Positions 8,053 through 15,963 of a stretch of 15,963 nucleotides of DNA are shown piece by piece. How positions within the stretch are numbered: the stretch's first letter is position 1; each line of letters opens with the position of its first letter. Both the position numbers and the translations under genes were made by a program. The notes under the pieces were generated by a model, which worked only from the letters and a program-made list of their open reading frames with translations, ran no database searches and had not been told where the DNA came from. This DNA comes from Pseudozyma flocculosa PF-1 (Eukaryota > Basidiomycota > Ustilaginomycetes > Ustilaginales > Ustilaginaceae): positions 20,739 through 36,701 of the forward strand of contig NW_006920888.1 in NCBI RefSeq assembly GCF_000417875.1. Direction: 5' to 3'.

Positions 8053-9118
8053 GGTCGTGTGCTTGGCTTCTGAGCGGGATCAAGGCGAAAGAGGAGGAAG
8101 TGCGGGCGTGCTATGCGAGGCGGTGTGTCTACTCCTCCTCCCCTGCCTCGCCGACCGTCACGGCCGTTGGCTTTATACGATGCGGCTGCCACGGAGAGGT
8201 GGGTGCCTGGAGTCGACTCAAAGAACAAGGTCAGCGGAATCTCAAGGCCTGGTACTCGAGCCGCGACGCCGCCTAGCTCACGGGAGCGAGTTGGCCGTTC
8301 CGGCCACAGCAAGCCCTACGCTGCCTCTTCTCGCCACCACCTCGCCAGGGACACACGCATCGTCGGCGGACAAGGTAAGCGCGGGGTAGAGACCAGGGCA
8401 AGGGGCGGGCTGCACCGCCACCCTAACCCTACCGCGGGAGCAAAGTGTTCCGCCGCATGTTGGCCGCGCAGCCGAAGCACGACATGCACAGTTGGAAGGC
8501 GGAATAGGGTTTCTCTCGCTTCGGAGCGAGGGAGCGAGCGAGGTCCGTCTGGTCCAAAATAGCAAACCTTGACGGCCCGCTTGCCCTGCCTCCTTGATGG
8601 GCACGGACGAAGGGAGAGAAGGTGGGGGTAGTCTTTCCGCTGCAGGGCCATGAGAAGCTCGCCAGCAGATTGGGTCGCTCGCTCCGGTTCCGGCTTCGGC
8701 AATGCACAGACAGACACGAGCTGCCCGGCAAGGCATGCTGCGTGGCTGCTGCTGCTGCCGCTGCTGTACGGTCAAGGTTAGGTTGGCGCCCAGACTCGGT
8801 TACGGGGCAGGAACGTCTCGAGATCCGCCTGGCCGCTCCGACACGGATCAGAGCGGGGTTTGTCGCGGCGAACAAGGGTAGCCACGTGTCGTTCTCGTGT
8901 CTCCCCCTCCCCCACTCCGTTCCCAGCTTTCATCGACAGACACAGACACGGGGTCATGCACAGCATCCATTCGTTCGTCAATGTGACTCGATCTCTGCTC
9001 TTCGAGCGCTCGTCTCACCGCCCAGACGGACGCGGCAAATTCGACTGGGACCCCGGTACAGCGGGTCGACCTGATCCGATCCGAACCCGTGCGGTGCGGT
9101 CAGCGTAGTCGCGCCGCT
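8053..9118. other. Intergenic region upstream of the methyltransferase, downstream of the dioxygenase
   Basis: It holds the methyltransferase promoter (TATAAA at 8177-8172, minus) and the 3' flank of the dioxygenase. Open frames on both strands are short and low-complexity, without family motifs. Two telomere-like units (CCCTAACCCT, 8421-8430) and a related GGTTAGGTT (8776-8784) are the only distinctive words I see. No RNA gene was recognised. Confidence 0.6.
8172..8177 (-). promoter_or_regulatory. TATA box of the methyltransferase gene
   Basis: The minus strand reads CGTATAAAGCC, a canonical TATAAA about 120 bases upstream of the ATG at 8052. It is a rare AT-rich word in very GC-rich sequence and sits at a plausible distance. 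Confidence 0.55.
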
Positions 9119-10598
9119 CTAGGCAGCAGCCGAGGCGGCGAGCACAGCGGGGTTGAGGTGGGACGCCGCCAGCTTTCCAGGCTCGACGTCGGGGAACCAG
9201 CGGTGCAGGTTGGCCTCGCGACGCTTGTTGGTCGGCGGGTGCACGGGCACCACGGCGTCGGCATCAAAGTAGGCCACGGCGAATACCTCGCGCCGTCGGT
9301 CGGAACGGTTGCTCCCGGCCGCATGCATGGTCCAGCACGAGTGGCTTTGCCGCCGAGAGAGTGGGCGGGCGGGCGAAAGGGGGCGGAGCGAAGCGGTGCG
9401 GAATCAAGGTACGTTGTCGGCCGTGCCAGTCAGCCCGCTGGTCGAGTCGAGGGTGGCGCGAATGGACACGACAGGACAGGAGCCAGGCCTGCACTTTCAT
9501 TCGGGGGAGCAGACAAGCTCGCACCATGCGCAGACTCACAACGTGGCGTCGCCGACCTCGAGGTCGGCAGGCTGCGAGACCGAGAGCTCGTTGGTGTCGA
9601 TGAGCTGGCGGATGAGGGCGTCGCTCTCGTCGGTGATTTCGAGGTGCGAGGCGTCGCGCATCTCGTGGGAACCGTCGACGAACGACATGGTTCTGCCGCA
9701 GGGGCCACGACGGTGGGCCGCTCCCGTGTCAGTCTTTGATGCCGCATCCGGTTGCACCGCAGTCGGGCCGGCCGGCAGAGGCGACGCTGGGTACTCACCC
9801 CATTTCGGCAGGGCAGTCGGTCAGGGGCAGCCAGAGCGTGAGGCATCTAGGGTTGTCCAGCGGCCTGCAGTGATGGAGGGAAGAATGGGGCGGAGACGCG
9901 GAGGCAGATGCGGAGGCGGGGGGATTTTAGGCAGGCCGCGCGGCACCGCATGGCGTCGACATGTCAGCAGGGCAAGGCGGGGGGGGGGGAACAGGGGAAC
10001 AAGGTTAGGGTCGCACGCCGAGGATGTCAGCGCTCCGCCGCTCTGGTTGCGTGCATGAAAGCGGCGACGGCGGCTAGGACTGCACAAGCTCACCAGTAGT
10101 GGCCGTCCTGATGGAACGGCGTGAAGCCGCCCGTGGGCCCGACGGGGTCCTTGAAGAAGGTCAGGTCGTGGTAGACGCGCACGTCGCGGCACCCGAGCAG
10201 CTTGGCGGCCACGTCTGAAGATGCCCAGACGGAGAAGCAGGATGAGTGCCGGCGGCCAGCAGCCGGATGAGTTCGATGTCGAGGTGCGCGGCGCGTGCCC
10301 ACTTTCCCTCTTTTCCCAGACGCCCCATTCTGGACTCACTGGCGACGCGCTTGGAGAGGACGACGTCGCGCAGCACCTCGGAGTGCTGCCACAGGTTCTC
10401 GGTGAGGCTGAAGGCCTTGTCGTACGTCGACAGCGGGCCCTCGACGGGGGCGGGCAGGAGGCGGTTGTGCGTGTCGAGCGTGTCTTTGCGGATCCGCTCC
10501 ACCTCCTCTGGCGTGAAGAGGGAGCGCAGCAGGACGTGCCCCTTTGCCTGGTAGTCGGCCACGGTCGTGTCGGAAAGCGGGTAGGGCGTCGAGAACAT
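9119..10598 (-). CDS. Fe(II)/2-oxoglutarate-dependent dioxygenase, phytanoyl-CoA dioxygenase (PhyH) family
   Basis: Five exons, 10598-10340, 10214-10094, 9864-9799, 9692-9540 and 9344-9119, join to 274 residues, normal for PhyH enzymes. Introns are 125, 229, 106 and 195 nt, all starting GTGAG[T/C]. The double-stranded beta-helix marks are all present: FHQDGHYW with the metal ligands His121 and Asp123, LTLWLPLTDCPAEMG (~135-149), TMSFVDGSH (150-158), GDATLFHSCW and then the distal ligand His207 in MHAAGSNRSDRRR, where Arg216 or Arg217 could bind 2-oxoglutarate. The tail FPDVEPGKLAASHLNP is typical of the family. The enzyme should hydroxylate, desaturate or cyclise a small molecule with O2 and 2-oxoglutarate; the substrate cannot be read. 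No clear peroxisomal PTS1 is present (the protein ends SAAA), which argues against a classical phytanoyl-CoA role. EasH-, FtmOx1- and AsqJ-type fungal oxygenases share this fold. It lies 1.07 kb upstream of the methyltransferase gene on the same strand, with its own promoter. Confidence 0.9.
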
Positions 10599-12580
10599 GG
10601 CGGGCGTGCGCGTTGCCTCAGGATGGGAGTAAGGTGGAACGCTGGGTGGCGGCTGCGGCTGTGGTGCGGTAGAGTGCGGCGTGATGTGTGTGGTCCGCCC
10701 GCGCTGATGAGCGTGGTGGCGGGCCCAGGGAGCCCAACTTATAGGCAGCACCTTGCCCTTGTGCCTGTCATGAGACGCTGCCGACACCTCGAGCTGGGCG
10801 TTGTGCATGTGCGAGAGAGAGGGGTGAGCGAGAGGCAGGCAATACGGGCTGAAGGTTGCGCCGTCGACGAAGCCTCGCTCGCCAGGATGCGGGATGGCCC
10901 CCCCACGTCGATGCGATGGACCTGGTATGGCGAGTGGCGTCGACAAACAAGGTTGACACCGCCGTGTGGGACCGTGCGTCGGTGCCTTTGCTTCCGCACC
11001 GCGCTTGGGATGCGATGCAACCTGGTTCGTGGGCAGGCAGGCCGGGGCTCCGGAACGTCGGGGGCGGAGCAGGCGTGCATAGCGCTTTTGCACCTCGAGC
11101 GGACTCGACGAGGTGTGGGCGCCGAGGAAAAGAGGCAGGCGCCGGGGCTGGCGGCGCAGTCAAGCAGGCTCGGCAGAGTTGGACGTGTCCGCCACTCGCG
11201 CACTCGCACTCCTCCCCATGCTCGGCACCATGAAGATTGCTCCGCCTTTGCTTTTCTTGTTCCGCCGCTGCGCTGTTGTTGCCCAACGTACCGCCGTCCC
11301 GTCGGCTGGGGCAGCGGTGGCAGTCGGGCTTTCAACTCTAACTCCACGGTGCTTCGGTCCGTCGATGCATCGTATCCCTGTTCATGGCAGACAGACGAGC
11401 TCGCTCCGCTCCGCTCTACAACGCACGCACCGAAGCCGACCTGACAAGTCGATGGACCGACTCGGTCCGACTCGTTCCGAATCAGTGCGCAGGGTACAGG
11501 TGCACATAGCTACGGGCGGCCCTGAGCACAGGCCGGCACGGTGGCGCCTGGCCAGGCAGGGGTACCGCTGCACGCGAGTGGCTGCACACGGCCAACCTTG
11601 CGTCGCGATCACGATACTCCCTCCAACTTCGACTTCCCCTAACTTCCACTGAGCCTCGCTCCGACGACGACGATCAACGTAGAGCGATACGCACATGCGT
11701 ACGTGGTAACTGTAGCCTCCGCCTTGCACCGCTTGCAGCAGACCGCAGCTGAAGCTTGAGCCGCATCCTGGCATTTGCCGGGTGGCTGTACATGTGTGTG
11801 CGAGACTGAGAACAGCAACGGCTCGGACGCAGCACGTTCCGCCAGGTACAGTACTCGCCACGTCCTTGGAGCTGCCTGCCGCAGAGAGGCAGGCGGCGCT
11901 CGCTTCAAGAGTCGTTCATGCCATGTCATCGTCCATTCGCAATCGGGGCTTCCATGAGGGACGTGACCGCGTCCTGAACATTTGATGCTTCGGATCGATT
12001 TGGGACTTTCTTTCTTTGCCAGGACGGAACGGTACGAGACGAGATGGGATGGGAGGATGTGTGTGTTCATACAGGGGCGGACGCGGGCAGATGTTGGTGG
12101 CCGGAGGTTGTGGTGCGGCGCGGACGTGTAAGAAAGAGTATCGTAGGTTGGAGGGCGGGGCGAGAGACAGGGACGACCACGGGCAACCTCGAGACTGTCG
12201 GCGGCCAGGGAGGCGCCTGGGAGAGGTGCGAGCGAGACCCGGGGGCGTTTGGCCAAGGGCCGGAGAGACGCGGAGAGGGACCGGGGCGAAACGATCGACA
12301 GGGCCAGCGTGCAGCGACAGGCCTGGCCTGGCCTGGCTCAAGAGAGGGGGAAAAACACACGACGAGCTATGGTCCATAGAAGAAAAAAAGGGGGGATGGC
12401 CTGCCTCACTACCCTGTCTCTCTCTCTCCCTCTCTTTGTCGTGTCTCCACGTCTGGCTCTGGCTGTGCGGCGACGCATCGGTCCCGGCTCTCGACGCCGC
12501 CTCGTCTCGTGTCACGGTCGTCTCCTGTTCCTTTCGTCGTCTTTCTCGCTTCTCCTCGTTTCTTTGGCGAGCTCGCCGGC
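10599..12580. other. Intergenic region (2.0 kb) between GFA1 and the dioxygenase, no supported gene
   Basis: It holds the 3' flank of GFA1 and the promoter of the dioxygenase (TATAAG near 10744). Open frames of up to ~200 codons occur on both strands but overlap one another, lack family motifs and have compositions expected from GC-rich noncoding DNA. CTGGCCTGGCCTGGC-type triplication at about 12322-12338, a CT-rich run at 12415-12437 and a repeated GACTCG/CCGACTCG word at about 11458-11480 are the only low-complexity signals. No tRNA or other RNA gene was recognised. Confidence 0.55.
10739..10744 (-). promoter_or_regulatory. TATA box of the PhyH-family dioxygenase gene
   Basis: The minus strand reads CCTATAAGTT, about 140 bases upstream of the ATG at 10598. 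The spacing resembles that of the TATAAA before the methyltransferase gene. Confidence 0.45.
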
Positions 12581-15161
<2,581 letters not shown>

Positions 15162-15780
15162 TGTGTCGGTTTATGTGAGAATGGGAAAAAGGCAAAGAGT
15201 GTGAAGGCGAGATGGAAGCGATCTGCTGGGGCTGCAGGGCTGAGATCGACGATGACCGGTGAGGTGTGCTGTCGAACTGCTGCTGCTGCTGCGACGGCGG
15301 CGGCGGCGAATGTCTACTGGTCTGCGGACTACGGCAGTGACGGCAGTGACGGAGCTGTTGGCTTTTGAAGCTGAAGCAGGTCAAGGCCAGGCCAGAAGTG
15401 CAAAGGGTTAAGAAGGGTGCGACGACTCGGGGGTGGGTGAGCTCGGAGCAGGCGTGGCAGATGAGGAGGATCGTGCGGCGCAGGAGGAGCGAGAAGGGAG
15501 AAAGGAGATCGAGCGGAGCGACGATGCGGCGGTGATGATGGTGGTCGAGCGGCGACGATGGAGGTGGCGGCGAGCGACAAACAGGCCAGAGGGGACGGGC
15601 GAGCGGGCGGGCGGGCTTTGACCAACAGCCAACGAGCGACCAACAGCAGATAGGCGGGCGGGCAGAGGGGCGGTTGCGCCGTGCCTCTGGCTGGCCCCTG
15701 GCTGGCTGCCTGCCGCGGATCGTGGCCGTCGACGTTTGTCGAATCGGCGGGCGGGCCAACAGCAAGCGCAGCCCAGCAGG

Positions 15781-15810
15781 CCAGCCCAGACCAGCCCAGA
15801 CCAGCCCAGA
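15781..15810. repeat. Three exact tandem copies of a 10-bp unit (CCAGCCCAGA)
   Basis: Three perfect head-to-tail copies, followed by a partial fourth (CCAG, 15811-15814). Confidence 0.9.
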
Positions 15811-15814
15811 CCAG

Positions 15815-15876
15815 GTCCAGCCAGCCAGCCAGGCAGCCAGGCAGCCTGGAGGGGCGGCTTTCGGGCGGGCTGGCTG
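15815..15876. repeat. CCAG / GGCTGG imperfect repeat cluster
   Basis: Runs of CCAGCCAGCCAGCCAGGCAGCCAGGCAGCCTGG, then GGGCTGGCTGGC after a short G-rich spacer. Both orientations of the same tetranucleotide occur within 60 bases, so hairpins are possible. The motif matches the tracts at 3701-3732 and 3929-3966. Confidence 0.7.
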
Positions 15877-15963
15877 GCGCCCGCTGCGCCCTGGCCAGGC
15901 TAGCCCAGGGCCAGCCCAGTCGAGCCGAGGGGCGGAGAGAGCAACACCTGAAAAAACTCGCGC

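Larger units (their letters stand above)
15162..15963. other. GFA1 5' leader and upstream region, repeat-rich
   Basis: On the minus strand the ~200 bases before the GFA1 ATG are C/T-rich and contain a short CAG run (15279-15294), typical of a fungal promoter and leader. I found no convincing TATA box. Further out the sequence is dominated by CCAG/GGCTGG-type low-complexity repeats. The open frames here are frame shadows of these repeats and of the leader. Confidence 0.5.

Noticed and set aside
7961..9988. Long G/C homopolymers (e.g. 7952-7960 and 9980-9988) as quadruplex elements
   Set aside because: They lie inside introns as pyrimidine tracts of the transcript or as isolated single runs, without the four spaced G-runs of a quadruplex.
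10739..11347. 202-codon minus-strand open frame upstream of the dioxygenase
   Set aside because: Low-complexity Arg/Ser/Pro/Cys composition, no recognisable motif, and it covers the likely TATA box region of the dioxygenase gene.

Overview
The window looks like a piece of nuclear genome from a GC-rich basidiomycete fungus, most likely Ustilaginomycotina or a related group; this is inferred and not proven. The evidence is the very high GC, spliced genes whose ten inferred introns all start GTGAG[T/C], a fungal-type glutamine:fructose-6-phosphate amidotransferase with an intron directly after its start codon, and widely spaced single genes without operons. No bacterial, plasmid, viral or CRISPR signature was seen.

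Layout from left to right. (1) 1-2717, minus: the N-terminal ~900 codons of a large, unrecognised coiled-coil protein that runs off the left edge and appears to carry a one-base frameshift about 45 bases from that edge. (2) 2718-5286: a 2.6-kb divergent intergenic region with microsatellites and a degenerate tRNA-like element. (3) 5287-6339, plus: an intronless zinc-free medium-chain reductase (350 aa). (4) 6559-8052, minus: a four-exon SAM-dependent methyltransferase of the EgtD/EasF family (344 aa), convergent with the reductase. (5) 9119-10598, minus: a five-exon Fe(II)/2-oxoglutarate dioxygenase of the phytanoyl-CoA dioxygenase (PhyH) family (274 aa). (6) 12581-15161, minus: a four-exon complete GFA1 (700 aa), the first committed enzyme of the hexosamine/chitin pathway. 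(7) 15162-15963: the GFA1 leader and upstream region, with CCAG-type repeats.

GFA1 is housekeeping. The three genes between 5.3 and 10.6 kb are different: an MDR reductase, an EasF-type amino-acid N-methyltransferase and a PhyH-type oxygenase are tailoring classes that recur in fungal alkaloid pathways, ergot alkaloids among them. In the methyltransferase, the two positions that in bacterial EgtD sit near the histidine imidazole (Met252 and Glu282) both appear to be Ala. This suggests an aromatic substrate other than histidine. It is the best candidate in the window for undescribed biology, but no scaffold-forming enzyme (prenyltransferase, NRPS or PKS) is present, so a gene cluster is a hypothesis.

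All exon structures were built by hand from splice consensus, reading frame and family motifs. They close exactly to complete frames in the three spliced genes, but have no transcript support here.
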